A stretch of 64,000 bases of DNA. It comes from an uncultured Oscillospiraceae bacterium (GTDB taxonomy: Bacteria; Bacillota; Clostridia; Oscillospirales; Oscillospiraceae). Numbering within the stretch: position 1 is the stretch's first letter; the number at the start of each line of letters is the position of its first letter. The stretch is taken from contig CANRHH010000009.1 in the NCBI GenBank assembly GCA_947630375.1, positions 1 through 64,000 on the forward strand, written 5' to 3'. The translations under genes were made by a program, and so were the position numbers. Below the pieces are notes generated by a model. That model had not been told where the DNA came from. It was given only the letters and a program-made list of their open reading frames with translations, and searched no databases. Below are positions 37,257 through 45,329 of the stretch, piece after piece.

Positions 37257-38774
37257 ATGAATCCGATCATCCGGCGCGTTTTGGTTATACTCCCTGCTGT
37301 TTTGCTGCAAGCTCTTTGGATGTACATTCTGCTGAGCTGGCTGGCCCCCTGGGCCGCGGTCATCAACGCCGTTCTGTCCGTCCTGGCGTTTATCTTTGTG
37401 CTGTATCTGATCACCAAGCGGGACGAGGGGACCTATAAGATCATCTGGCTGCTGCTGATTTTGACCTTCCCCCTGCCCGGCGCGCTGCTGTATCTGCTCT
37501 TCGGCAACAAGCGCACCACCCGTCCTCTGCGGAAGAAGCTGGCGGAGGCCGCCCCGCTGCCGCCGCTGTCGGACGACTCGGCCCCGTTGTACGGAAAGCT
37601 GGAGGAGGAGAACAAGCGCCTGGCCCAGACCTTCCGGGCAGTGCAGCAGACCACCGGCTTCCCACTCCGGGTCAACCGGCAGGCCACATACTATCCCTTG
37701 GGGGACGACATGTTCCCCGTCATGCTCCGGGAGCTGGAGAAGGCGGAGAAATTCATCTTTGTGGAATATTTCATCGTGGAAAAGGGCCGCATGTGGGACT
37801 CCATGACGGAGATCATGGCCCGGAAAGCCGCCCAGGGCGTGGACGTGCGGGTGCTCTATGACGATCTGGGCAGCATCGGGACCTACTCCTGGAGCAAGGC
37901 CGAGGAGCTTCGCAAGCAGGGCATCCGCTGCGAGGCTTTCAACCCCCTGGTGTTCATCAAGGGGACGCTGAACTGCCGGGATCACCGGAAAATGCTGATC
38001 ATCGACGGGAAGGTGGCCTTCAGCGGCGGCGTGAACTTAGCCGACGAGTACATCAACCACATCACCCGCTTCGGCCACTGGAAGGACATCGGTTTCCGGC
38101 TGGAGGGCCCGGCGGTGGAGAATTACACCCGCATGTTCTCTGCCTTCTGGAACGCCTTTGCCGGCGACCCCATCCCCGAGGACTTTCTGACCGGCCCCGC
38201 GCTCTCTGACGCGCCGGCAGCCGGCCCGGACGGCCTGGTGCTCAGCTACTATGACTCTCCCCTGGGCGACACCGCGGTGAGCAACGAGCTGTATATCGAC
38301 CTGCTGAGCCAGGCCAAGGACTATGCCTGGTTCTACACCCCCTATCTGATGCCCGGGGACGCCCTGCTGGACGCCTTTCTCCGGGCGGCCCGCCGGGGCG
38401 TGGATGTGCGGATCATCCTGCCGGGCATCCCGGACAAGAAGCTGGTCTTTCGCATGAGCCGCAGCTTTTACTCCGTGCTGCTGGAAGCCGGCGTGAAGAT
38501 CTACGAGTATACCCCCGGCTTTGTCCACGCCAAGGCCAGTTTGGTGGACGGCGTGGTGGGCAGCGTGGGCACCGTGAACCTGGACTACCGCAGCCTGTTC
38601 CTCCACTTTGAGAACAACTCCCTGTTCTACCGGGCCTCTCTGCTGGACAGCCTCCGGTCGGACTTTCTGGCCACCCAGGCCAAGTGTCAGGAGCGGACCC
38701 TGGACAACATCCGGACCGGCTTCTTCCACTGGCTTCTGGACGGGATCCTGCGCATCTTCACCCCGCTGTGCTAA
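37257..38774 (+). CDS. cls: Cardiolipin synthase
   Basis: 505 residues from ATG 37257 (GGAGGAA upstream). Two N-terminal membrane helices (about 6-50) are followed by two phospholipase D catalytic motifs: HRKMLIIDG (HxK-x4-D) in the middle and HAKASLVDG near the C-terminus. It joins two phosphatidylglycerol molecules into cardiolipin at the membrane. The strong promoter suggests steady expression. It is followed 20 nt later by an AI-2E-family permease. Confidence 0.93.
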   Translation: MNPIIRRVLVILPAVLLQALWMYILLSWLAPWAAVINAVLSVLAFIFVLYLITKRDEGTYKIIWLLLILTFPLPGALLYLLFGNKRTTRPLRKKLAEAAPLPPLSDDSAPLYGKLEEENKRLAQTFRAVQQTTGFPLRVNRQATYYPLGDDMFPVMLRELEKAEKFIFVEYFIVEKGRMWDSMTEIMARKAAQGVDVRVLYDDLGSIGTYSWSKAEELRKQGIRCEAFNPLVFIKGTLNCRDHRKMLIIDGKVAFSGGVNLADEYINHITRFGHWKDIGFRLEGPAVENYTRMFSAFWNAFAGDPIPEDFLTGPALSDAPAAGPDGLVLSYYDSPLGDTAVSNELYIDLLSQAKDYAWFYTPYLMPGDALLDAFLRAARRGVDVRIILPGIPDKKLVFRMSRSFYSVLLEAGVKIYEYTPGFVHAKASLVDGVVGSVGTVNLDYRSLFLHFENNSLFYRASLLDSLRSDFLATQAKCQERTLDNIRTGFFHWLLDGILRIFTPLC

Positions 38775-38794
38775 AATGATGAGGGAGAATCATC

Positions 38795-39949
38795 ATGGAA
38801 AATAAAAAGCACTTTTTTCTGCATCTGGGGCTGACGGTTTTCGTCTCCCTGGCCGCGGCGGTGGCCTTCGCTTTTCTGCTGCTGCGCATCCAGTCGATCC
38901 GGGCCTTTTTCGGCCTGATCCTGTCCGCCCTGCAGCCGGTGATCATCGGCGCGGTGCTGGCCTATCTGCTGTGCCCGGCGGCGAAAGCCCTGGAGCGTCT
39001 GCTTCGAAAAGGGAAGATCCGGCGTTTTGCCCGGCTGCTCTCCACGCTGCTGACCCTGATCCTGGCCTTTGCGGTGGTGGTCCTGTTCTGCGTGCTGCTG
39101 CTGCCGCAGCTGACCGAGAGCGTGGGCGGCCTGGTGGCCGATCTGCCGGAGATGCTCCAGACCCAGCTGGACCGGCTCTCCGCCTATCTGGAGACGGACG
39201 ACGAGGCGGCCGCCGCCGTGCTGCAGATGCTCACCTCCGCAGAGACCTATCTGACGGACTGGATCAAGACCCATATGCTCTCCACGGTCACGGCGGTGGC
39301 CAACAGCGTCTTCTCCTTTGGCTCCGCGCTGATCAATTTCGTGGTGTCCGTCATCGTGACCATCTATCTGCTGCTGGACCGGGAGCGGTATCTGGCCCAG
39401 TGCCGGAAGCTGTTCTTCGCCCTCAGCCGCAATGAGCGCTTTAACAGCGCGGTGCTGGACGCGGCTCATCAGACAAATCTGATCTTCAGCGGCTTTATCC
39501 GGGGCAAGCTGGTGGATTCCCTGATCGTGGGGATCATCTGCTTTGTGTGCCTTGCCCTGATGCGCATGCCCTATGCCCTGGTCATCAGCGTGATCGTGGG
39601 CGTCACCAACATCATCCCCATGTTCGGCCCCTTCATCGGCGCCATCCCCAGCGCTTTTCTGCTGCTGCTGGTGTCCCCGGCCAAGTGCTTGGTATTCCTG
39701 GTCTTTATCGTGATTTTGCAGCAAGTGGACGGCAACATCATCGGGCCCCGCATCTTAGGGGACTCCACCGGTCTGTCCGCCCTGTATGTGACGGTGGCCA
39801 TGCTGGTGTTCGGCAAGCTCCTGGGTTTTGCCGGTATGCTGGTGGGCGTGCCGCTCTTCGCCACGCTCTATTACATCGTGAAGCGCCTGGCGGAAGCCTC
39901 CCTGGCCAGCCGGGGTAAACCCACCGACACCGTGGACTATATCCAATAA
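38795..39949 (+). CDS. AI-2E family transporter (PerM/YtvI-like)
   Basis: 384 residues with about eight hydrophobic helices. Family segments: LILSALQPVIIGAVLAYLLC, a central soluble loop with DLPEMLQTQLDRL, and the C-terminal GVTNIIPMFGPFIGAIPSA, the best conserved part. Some homologues export AI-2 or act as Na/H antiporters; the substrate here is open. Probably co-transcribed with cls. The RBS GAGGGAG lies before the ATG and the unit ends at a perfect hairpin. Confidence 0.88.
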   Translation: MENKKHFFLHLGLTVFVSLAAAVAFAFLLLRIQSIRAFFGLILSALQPVIIGAVLAYLLCPAAKALERLLRKGKIRRFARLLSTLLTLILAFAVVVLFCVLLLPQLTESVGGLVADLPEMLQTQLDRLSAYLETDDEAAAAVLQMLTSAETYLTDWIKTHMLSTVTAVANSVFSFGSALINFVVSVIVTIYLLLDRERYLAQCRKLFFALSRNERFNSAVLDAAHQTNLIFSGFIRGKLVDSLIVGIICFVCLALMRMPYALVISVIVGVTNIIPMFGPFIGAIPSAFLLLLVSPAKCLVFLVFIVILQQVDGNIIGPRILGDSTGLSALYVTVAMLVFGKLLGFAGMLVGVPLFATLYYIVKRLAEASLASRGKPTDTVDYIQ

Positions 39950-39957
39950 AAGACAAC

Positions 39958-39990
39958 TTCTCCGGGGTGTACAGCCCCGGAGAAATTTTT
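39958..39990 (+). terminator. Terminator of the cls operon
   Basis: TTCTCCGGGG (39958-39967) pairs with CCCCGGAGAA (39975-39984), then ATTTTTAT. Confidence 0.85.
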
Positions 39991-40014
39991 ATAGAAGGAG
40001 CTTGAAAAAAGGGC

Positions 40015-40045
40015 TTGACTCTCCCCTTAGGGCAGATGCTACACT
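40015..40045 (+). promoter_or_regulatory. MerR-type promoter with 19-bp spacer
   Basis: TTGACT (40015-40020) and TACACT (40040-40045) are separated by 19 bp containing the dyad CTCCCCTTAGGGCAG (two mismatches). This over-long spacer with a central palindrome is diagnostic of MerR-family control. Confidence 0.85.
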
Positions 40046-40087
40046 GTCTGTAGGTTCGAACCAAACCAACGAAAGGACGGGAAAAAC

Positions 40088-40891
40088 ATGCTTCAGATCG
40101 GTGAGTTTTCAAGAATATGCCAGGTCAGTGTCAAGACCCTGCACCACTATGACAAGCTGGGCCTCCTGGCCCCGGCCAAAGTGGACCCCTTGACCGGGTA
40201 CCGCTATTACCTGCCGGAGCAGATCGACACGATGAATTTCATCCAGCGCCTGAAGCGCTACGGCTTCGCCCTGGAGGAAATCCAGCGGCTCCTCGCCCTT
40301 TCGGACAACCAGGAGCTCCGGCGCGCCCTGCGCCGGCAGAAGGAAAAGCTGAAGACCGCCCAGCGGGAGATGGCCACGACCCTGAACGAGCTTCAGACCC
40401 ACATTTCTGTATTTGAAAGGACAGGAGATATTATGACCATACAAAAAAGCTATGTGATCGAAGTGAAGGACTCCCCGGCCATGCATGTGCTCACCAACCG
40501 GGCCCGGATGGGCGTGGACGAATTTGGCAAATACTACGGGACGCTCTTCGAGCGGGTCCCGAAAGAGCGGGTGACGCCCACCGGGCTCAACGGAGCCCGG
40601 TACTATGACGAGGAGTTCAACAGCGAGTCCTCCGATATCGAGCTGTTTATCGGCATCCGGGAGCGAGAGAAAGCCGACACGGTGCTGGAGCCCTGCCCCT
40701 GCGCCAGCACAGTCCACCACGGCGGATACTCCACCCTGTCGGAGGCCTACGGGGCTATCGTATCCTGGATGCTGGAAAACGGCTATGAGATCGCCGGCGC
40801 ACCCTTTGAGCTGTATATCAAGAATCAGTTTGACAGCCTTTCCCCCGACGACTGGGAGACAGAGGTCTATTTCCCCATTGCAAAGAAATAA
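40088..40891 (+). CDS. MerR regulator with GyrI-like effector-binding domain
   Basis: 267 residues. Residues 1-70 are the MerR winged helix (MLQIGEFSRICQVSVKTLHH, then YDKLGLLAPAKV). A coiled dimer helix runs to about 115. Residues 118-267 form a GyrI-like/BmrR_C effector domain (YVIEVKDSPAMHVL, HHGGYSTLSEAYGAIVSWML). BmrR relatives bind lipophilic cations and untwist a 19-bp-spacer promoter, which is exactly what precedes this gene. No exporter lies downstream, so either it only autoregulates here or it acts elsewhere. Confidence 0.92.
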   Translation: MLQIGEFSRICQVSVKTLHHYDKLGLLAPAKVDPLTGYRYYLPEQIDTMNFIQRLKRYGFALEEIQRLLALSDNQELRRALRRQKEKLKTAQREMATTLNELQTHISVFERTGDIMTIQKSYVIEVKDSPAMHVLTNRARMGVDEFGKYYGTLFERVPKERVTPTGLNGARYYDEEFNSESSDIELFIGIREREKADTVLEPCPCASTVHHGGYSTLSEAYGAIVSWMLENGYEIAGAPFELYIKNQFDSLSPDDWETEVYFPIAKK

Positions 40892-40929
40892 AAAATTCTC
40901 TCCGAAGCGGCGCTTCGGAGAGAATTTTT
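40891..40929. terminator. Bidirectional terminator, 18-bp perfect stem
   Basis: AAAAATTCTCTCCGAAGC (40891-40908), loop GGC, complement 40912-40929. It separates the convergent merR and XRE genes. Confidence 0.9.
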
Positions 40930-40951
40930 CTGTCTCTGCTTTCTCTGTTAT

Positions 40952-41281
40952 TTATCCGTTCAATTGCAGGCACTCGTCCACGATGCGCTCCACCGCGTGA
41001 AGCTGGGCCGGGGATAATTTCTCCAGCTTTTCGGAGAGCAGTTGAAGATCCCGGTCCGCCGTCTCGCCGGAGAGCAGATAATCGGCGCTGACACCCAAAG
41101 CCCGGGCCAGCTTGAACAGATTCTCCGGCCGGGTGGCCCTTTTGCCGGATTCGGCATAGGAGACGAGCTGGGGCGAGAGCTCTGCCTTTTCAGCCAGAGC
41201 TTCCTGGGTCAGGCCCAGCTCTCTGCGCCGGGCAGCGATACGCCGGGCGACCTGTACAGAAAACAGCTCTTCCTGTGGCAT
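40952..41281 (-). CDS. XRE-family transcriptional regulator
   Basis: 109 residues. HTH_3 domain at about residues 10-68 (RIAARRRELGLTQEALAEKA, LSPQLVSYAESGKRATRP, LFKLARALGVSADYLL). The C-terminal 40 residues are helical (LQLLSEKLEKLSPAQLHAVE). Divergent from a 44-residue ORF across a control region full of palindromes, one of which repeats the GCGAT core. It is probably an autorepressor that also silences that ORF. Confidence 0.9.
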   Translation of the reverse strand: MPQEELFSVQVARRIAARRRELGLTQEALAEKAELSPQLVSYAESGKRATRPENLFKLARALGVSADYLLSGETADRDLQLLSEKLEKLSPAQLHAVERIVDECLQLNG

Positions 41282-41311
41282 GTTCTCCCCTCTCTCTTGC
41301 CGTTTTGTTAA

Positions 41312-41380
41312 ATTATATCCACAAAAAGCGATAAAAGTAATCGCGTATTGTTGACTTAAAACAACAAAGCGCGATATAAT
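41312..41380. promoter_or_regulatory. Divergent control region with nested palindromes
   Basis: Plus-strand promoter TTGACT (41351-41356), 18 bp, TATAAT (41375-41380). It lies in a nested dyad: ATCGCG (41340-41345) with CGCGAT (41370-41375), and inside it TTGTTG (41348-41353) with CAACAA (41362-41367). A second dyad GCGAT-N7-ATCGC lies at 41329-41345. The minus-strand -10 for the XRE gene is TATAAT at 41317-41312. The arrangement suggests two XRE-dimer sites, one covering the plus promoter. Confidence 0.7.
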
Positions 41381-41432
41381 TACAGTTGCAGAATGAAATT
41401 TTGTAAGGGGAGAAAGTCATGCTTTACAAAAA

Positions 41433-41567
41433 ATGTATTTTCTGTTGTTCAACAGGATCACAGACGCCCTGGAAGCATTAAAATGCCGCCGGTACAGCCA
41501 GGCAGAACAAATTCTTCGGTCTGCGCAGCAAGACGCAGAGGAAATCTATATGGAAGGGCGCAGGTAA
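41433..41567 (+). CDS. Small 44-residue protein of unknown function
   Basis: The frame from ATG 41433 encodes MYFLLFNRITDALEALKCRR, then a helical tail SQAEQILRSAQQDAEEIYME. It is a regular amphipathic helical composition, unlike random sequence. It sits just past a strong, palindrome-covered promoter and before a terminator, so a transcript of about 250 nt would carry it alone. The RBS is weak: GGGGAG is followed first by ATG 41419, which opens a 20-codon ORF in another frame. Translational coupling or a +2 shift at the A-run 41428-41433 is possible. I do not recognise a family with certainty. Confidence 0.5.
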   Translation: MYFLLFNRITDALEALKCRRYSQAEQILRSAQQDAEEIYMEGRR

Positions 41568-41583
41568 GAAACACCCAGCGGCA

Positions 41584-41626
41584 AAAGGGGTTGTAGCAAA
41601 ACGATTCGTTAAGCTACAGCCCCTTT
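41584..41626 (+). terminator. Terminator hairpin of the GGGGYTGTAGC type
   Basis: AAAGGGGTTGTAGC (41584-41597) pairs with GCTACAGCCCCTTT (41613-41626), one G-U pair. A close relative lies at 42101-42140. Confidence 0.75.
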
Positions 41627-41639
41627 GTATATTAAAGAA

Positions 41640-42142
41640 AGTCAAAATCTTTTCCGAAGGAATCGGAAGATCATGTAAATAAGTTCCGCACCCTCATGCC
41701 TCCCCTGTGCATGGCCCAGGCCACCTTCTCTTGCCGCTTCGCGGCAATTCACCTTGAGGGGAGGTGCCGAGCGGCAGCGAGGCGGAGGGGTTGTATTGGC
41801 AAAACTTCTATTTTGAGAGCCAGCAGAGGAGAAGTTTGGTCTCTTGGTGATTTGTTCACTTTCTTTGTTCGCCCAAAGAAAGTGAACCGAAAGAAACGGC
41901 GCCCGGGGAGGTTTCCCCGGGACCCCTCTGGGAAAACCCCGATGCACCCTTGGGTAGAGATCGTTCCACTGGCGGCACGCGCTACTTTACACGGTCCTAA
42001 GGGCATAAATCTTACGCACAGAGGGCTATGAGAGTGCGTCACTTTTTTGTGCAGCTAACCTCTCATTTATCTTCAAGAGCAGCATTTTTTCAGATTCAGA
42101 AGGGGCTGTAGCAAAAACGCATTTTGCTACAGCCCCCTTTTT
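41640..42142. repeat. Non-coding, hairpin-rich region; candidate interspersed repeat
   Basis: About 500 bp without a credible gene. It contains an inverted pair CCTCCCCT / AGGGGAGG (around 41700 and 41757), a perfect CACTTTCTTT / AAAGAAAGTG hairpin (about 41857-41886), GC-rich CCCGGGG/CCCCGGG pairs, and at its end the terminator AGGGGCTGTAGCAAAA (42101-42116) / TTTTGCTACAGCCCCC (42122-42137) followed by T6. Related hairpins bound it on both sides. ORFs across it on both strands are repeat-like and lack RBS. Confidence 0.55.
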
Positions 42143-42145
42143 TGT

Positions 42146-42328
42146 TTACAGATGCTGGTCCCGTTTGACTTTGTCGTAGAAGTGGGTGAGGATGGGTTCC
42201 ATGGCCGCCGTCACCTTCATATCCAGATTGTAGAAGTACACCACGAAGGTCACGGCAATAAAGCCTACCACGATCAGCACCAGCTTCAACAGGAGCTTCA
42301 GCAGGTTCTTTTTCATTTTTTTCGCCAT
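42146..42328 (-). CDS. Small single-helix membrane protein
   Basis: 60 residues, AGGAGA before the ATG. A very basic N-terminus (AKKMKKN) precedes one long hydrophobic helix (LLLKLVLIVVGFIAVTFVVY), then an amphipathic tail (ITHFYDKVKRD-like). It lies 18 nt after the 2-hydroxyacyl-CoA dehydratase subunit gene and would be the last gene of that unit. No family is recognised. It might anchor or modulate the dehydratase, but only position supports that. Confidence 0.65.
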   Translation of the reverse strand: MAKKMKKNLLKLLLKLVLIVVGFIAVTFVVYFYNLDMKVTAAMEPILTHFYDKVKRDQHL

Positions 42329-42346
42329 TTTATTTCTCCTTTTCTC

Positions 42347-43915
42347 TTACCAGGACTCTTCGTCCTCCAGGATCTCCAGAGACGGATCCACCGGCTCCTC
42401 CCGCATGACGGTGCGCATATAGCTGTTGATCTGGTCCCGGACGCCCTGACGGGAGATCACCCGGGGGTCAAACAGGTCGTGGGAGACCCACACCAGATGG
42501 ATGCCCTTCTCCCGGGCCTTCTCCTCAAACTGGCCGTGCATCCCGTCCAGCGCCTTGCAGCTCATGTGCTCCCAGAGGATGACCATGTCCGCGTTGAACT
42601 CCTCCACGAACTCCCACAGCTCGTCCAGCAGGACCTTGTAGCCGCCGTGGGTCCGGTTGCGCATCAGCATGTTCTCGGTGAGCCAGGCGATGTCATAGAT
42701 GGCCTGCTCCCGGTTCTCGGGGGTGTCCTCCTCGGCGATGATCTTGGTGGAGACCATGGAGAGCATGTCCGTCAGCGGGATGATGCCCCAGCAGTTGAGC
42801 AGCCACACCAAAAAGTCCATATAGTAGTGGGACTGGACGCCCCAGATGATGGCCCGGTGCCGGTACTCGTTGGCCACCAGCTTCTTTTTCTTATAGGCCT
42901 TCTGGGCCAGGGCGCTGATCTTCTTGTCCGCCTCGTTGAACAGGGGGATACGGCCGTTGACCACCATGTAGTTGGTCTCGGTGTACAGGGCCAGGTTGGA
43001 GCCAAAGACCTGGGGATAGGGGGTCTTGCTCATCTCCATCCAGTCCAGCCGGGACCGGGTGGCGAAGTTGACCCGCTTGGCGCACTCGAAATAGTGGGCC
43101 CAATCCCACTTCTCGCCGGTGTGCTCCTCGATGAAGGCGATGGCGTTGCGGATCTCCTGGGCGGCGTACTCCTGCACGTCGTCCTCCCGGTGGCGCAGAG
43201 GCACCGCCATCTGGTGGGTGGGGATGCCCTCCTCGGTCAGCCGCTTGTAGACTACGCCGTTGCCCATAAGGGAGCCGTCGCAGGTGGTGTTGCACTGGAT
43301 GGCGCAACAGCCCACGATGGGCGCGTCGTCGTCGATGACCAGGCCGGCCTCGGCCTCAGGCATGGGGCACACGTCCCCCGCCAGGCCGTACTCCTGGGCG
43401 ATGTCTATGTAGTGCAGGGCGGCGCGCTGGTTCAGCAGCACCGGGATATAGGTGGAGGCGATCTCCCGGCTCAAAGGCACGATGCCTGGGAAGCCCATCA
43501 TGACCGACTGCATGGCGTTCTCGTCGATCAGGACCACTTTTTTGTTGAACTCCGTGTCGTTGCCGATGCGCCGGTCCGCCCGGAAGAGCTTGTCCAGGAG
43601 CTTGGCCACGTCTTCGATGATGATGTCCTGCTCCGCGTGGCAGATGCGCAGATGCTCGCCCCGCAGACCCTGGGTGTGCCGGTCCACCATCATGGGCACG
43701 GCCAGATAGTTGCCCATCCAGCGGTAGCGGAACATGGCCTTGATGTTCCGGGGCTTGACCAGGACGATCCGGGCCATATTGAACCAGTTGTACAGCCAGC
43801 GGGAGTAGTCATAGGCCGTGTCTGCCAGGCCGCGCCACTCCCGGCGTTTTCTCACCTTGCCGCCGGAATAAAAGCGGCCCAGATTCTCGGTCCCGATCCT
43901 TTTCGCCTTAGCCAT
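42347..43915 (-). CDS. 2-hydroxyacyl-CoA dehydratase family subunit (long form)
   Basis: 522 residues, longer than classical HgdA/HgdB subunits (about 380-430). It resembles the D-component family through IPLTDMLSMVSTKIIAEED and the CoA/cluster region VGCCAIQCNTTCDGSLMGNG (about 196-215), where several cysteines could hold a 4Fe-4S cluster. The enzymes remove water from (R)-2-hydroxyacyl-CoA after one-electron activation by a separate ATPase. Its ATG overlaps the stop of the partner subunit (TAATG). No activator ATPase or CoA transferase gene is in the window, so the substrate is open; an amino-acid-derived hydroxyacid is usual in gut clostridia. Confidence 0.85.
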   Translation of the reverse strand: MAKAKRIGTENLGRFYSGGKVRKRREWRGLADTAYDYSRWLYNWFNMARIVLVKPRNIKAMFRYRWMGNYLAVPMMVDRHTQGLRGEHLRICHAEQDIIIEDVAKLLDKLFRADRRIGNDTEFNKKVVLIDENAMQSVMMGFPGIVPLSREIASTYIPVLLNQRAALHYIDIAQEYGLAGDVCPMPEAEAGLVIDDDAPIVGCCAIQCNTTCDGSLMGNGVVYKRLTEEGIPTHQMAVPLRHREDDVQEYAAQEIRNAIAFIEEHTGEKWDWAHYFECAKRVNFATRSRLDWMEMSKTPYPQVFGSNLALYTETNYMVVNGRIPLFNEADKKISALAQKAYKKKKLVANEYRHRAIIWGVQSHYYMDFLVWLLNCWGIIPLTDMLSMVSTKIIAEEDTPENREQAIYDIAWLTENMLMRNRTHGGYKVLLDELWEFVEEFNADMVILWEHMSCKALDGMHGQFEEKAREKGIHLVWVSHDLFDPRVISRQGVRDQINSYMRTVMREEPVDPSLEILEDEESW

Positions 43916-45111
43916 TATTTGGCACCTCCCTGAATTTTCTTGATCTCCAGGCTCTCCACAAAGGCCTGGACCCGGGTGCGCAGCTGGCCCACGCCGGAGG
44001 CGTTGTAGGGCCGGTCGATAGAGAGCACCTGATAGCCGTAGTTATCATGGAGCTCGTGAGAGCCGATCATCCGCTCATAGGCCCAGGGGTCGCAGAACTT
44101 GACCTGCTCATAGATGACGCCGTCGGCCTTGTACTCCTTGGCCAGCTTGTCCAGATAGGCCCGGCGGCCCAGCATTTTGGGCGGGTCCATATAGCGGGGG
44201 CACTGGCCCCGGTACATGTACTGCCGGCAGATCTGGGTAAGGGCGTCTTCGTCGTCGGTCAGCTCGATGGGATCCCGGCCGGGGAAGGAGCCGTAGCAGT
44301 ACCGGTCCACGCAGACATAGGCCCCGGTGGTCTCCATCAGCTTGACAAAGTCCGGATCGTCCAGCTCGGAGCCGGCGAGCACCACCCGGACCCGGAAGGG
44401 ATTCTTCTCGTCGGGTTCCCGGGTCTTCAGCTCTTCCAAGGTCTCCTCCAACTTGTCGATAATCAGGTACTTGGGGGCGGCGTAGCTGGCCAGGGTGAAC
44501 ACGGCGAACTCATACCCGGTGATGGTGGGGTTATCCAGCTTGCGGTACTCCCCCATGGCCCGGATCACCCGGCAGACCCGGTTGTGCTCCTCCACCGCCT
44601 TGCGGATGGCGGCGTCGGACACGTCGATGCCGAAATGCTCATGCAGGGGCTTGAGGATGTGGTTCTTGCACTGAAGCACATACAGGTTCAGGCCGTTGTC
44701 GTCGGCCTTCATGGGGATCTCCATGTGCTCATAGAAGAAGTGAGGCTTGCCCTCGTCCATGGTGTGCAGCAGCTCCATGTTTTCGGCGGCCCGGTTGGCC
44801 ATGGTGCAGCCGTCAGGGGTGATGAGGCAGTCGGCAAAGTTGAAGCCGCCCTCCATGGCCCGCTCCAACAGGGCACGGCTGTACTCACACAGGAAACTGG
44901 TCAGGTAGTAGGTGGCCATCTCCATGGAGCTGGTGCGGGGTGCCCGGAGCCGGGCGGAGAAGGTGCCCTCCAGGTTCAGCAGGGGTTCGGGCGAGTTTTC
45001 GCACATGTAGGCCACGCACTTCTTGCCCTCAGCCCTGGCCTGGATCACCAGCTCGTTGTTGGCGTCCTGCAGGAGATCTTCAAAGTACTTCAGATGCTTC
45101 AGATCTTTCAT
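43915..45111 (-). CDS. 2-hydroxyacyl-CoA dehydratase family subunit (short form)
   Basis: 398 residues from ATG 45111 (AAGGAA upstream). VAYMCENSPEPLLNLEG near residues 33-49 corresponds to the conserved cysteine segment of HgdB/FldB-type subunits. DRYCYGSFPGRDP and EQVKFCDPWAYERM supply further cysteines for a 4Fe-4S cluster, and the C-terminal YNASGVGQLRTRVQAFVE is the family's R-x-x-A-F-x-E ending. Together with the following gene it should form the heterodimeric dehydratase. Transcribed from its own promoter facing the two-component operon. Confidence 0.86.
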   Translation of the reverse strand: MKDLKHLKYFEDLLQDANNELVIQARAEGKKCVAYMCENSPEPLLNLEGTFSARLRAPRTSSMEMATYYLTSFLCEYSRALLERAMEGGFNFADCLITPDGCTMANRAAENMELLHTMDEGKPHFFYEHMEIPMKADDNGLNLYVLQCKNHILKPLHEHFGIDVSDAAIRKAVEEHNRVCRVIRAMGEYRKLDNPTITGYEFAVFTLASYAAPKYLIIDKLEETLEELKTREPDEKNPFRVRVVLAGSELDDPDFVKLMETTGAYVCVDRYCYGSFPGRDPIELTDDEDALTQICRQYMYRGQCPRYMDPPKMLGRRAYLDKLAKEYKADGVIYEQVKFCDPWAYERMIGSHELHDNYGYQVLSIDRPYNASGVGQLRTRVQAFVESLEIKKIQGGAK

Positions 45112-45162
45112 AGCTGTTCCTTTCTTCCTTATTACTCGCAAAATACGCAGAGTATTAGTATA

Positions 45163-45191
45163 AATTTAACATTTTTTTGCCCGTTCGTCAA
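45163..45191 (-). promoter_or_regulatory. Promoter of the dehydratase operon
   Basis: Minus strand TTGACG (45191-45186), 17 bp, TAAATT (45168-45163). Confidence 0.55.
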
Positions 45192-45264
45192 TTACAAATC
45201 CTGTAAAAGTGTATAATTTTATAAAAATTTTGTTTGCAAAGCGCCCCGGACGCCGAACTTGTAT

Positions 45265-45293
45265 TTGCACTTTGCCCGTCCCGGGGGTAGAAT
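45265..45293 (+). promoter_or_regulatory. Promoter of the response-regulator gene
   Basis: TTGCAC (45265-45270), 17 bp, TAGAAT (45288-45293), 36 nt before the start. Confidence 0.6.
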
Positions 45294-45329
45294 GGAGCCA
45301 AGAACCGCTGCGCGCCGGAGGAGGCCCCT

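Noticed and set aside
41696..42042. ORFs of about 100 codons on both strands across the hairpin-rich region
   Set aside because: They follow the inverted repeats, lack RBS and have no recognisable motif.
42152..43933. Long plus-strand frame of 593 codons opposite the dehydratase subunit
   Set aside because: Composition rich in His, Gly, Val and Leu, typical of the complement of a GC-rich gene; the minus strand has family motifs and an RBS.
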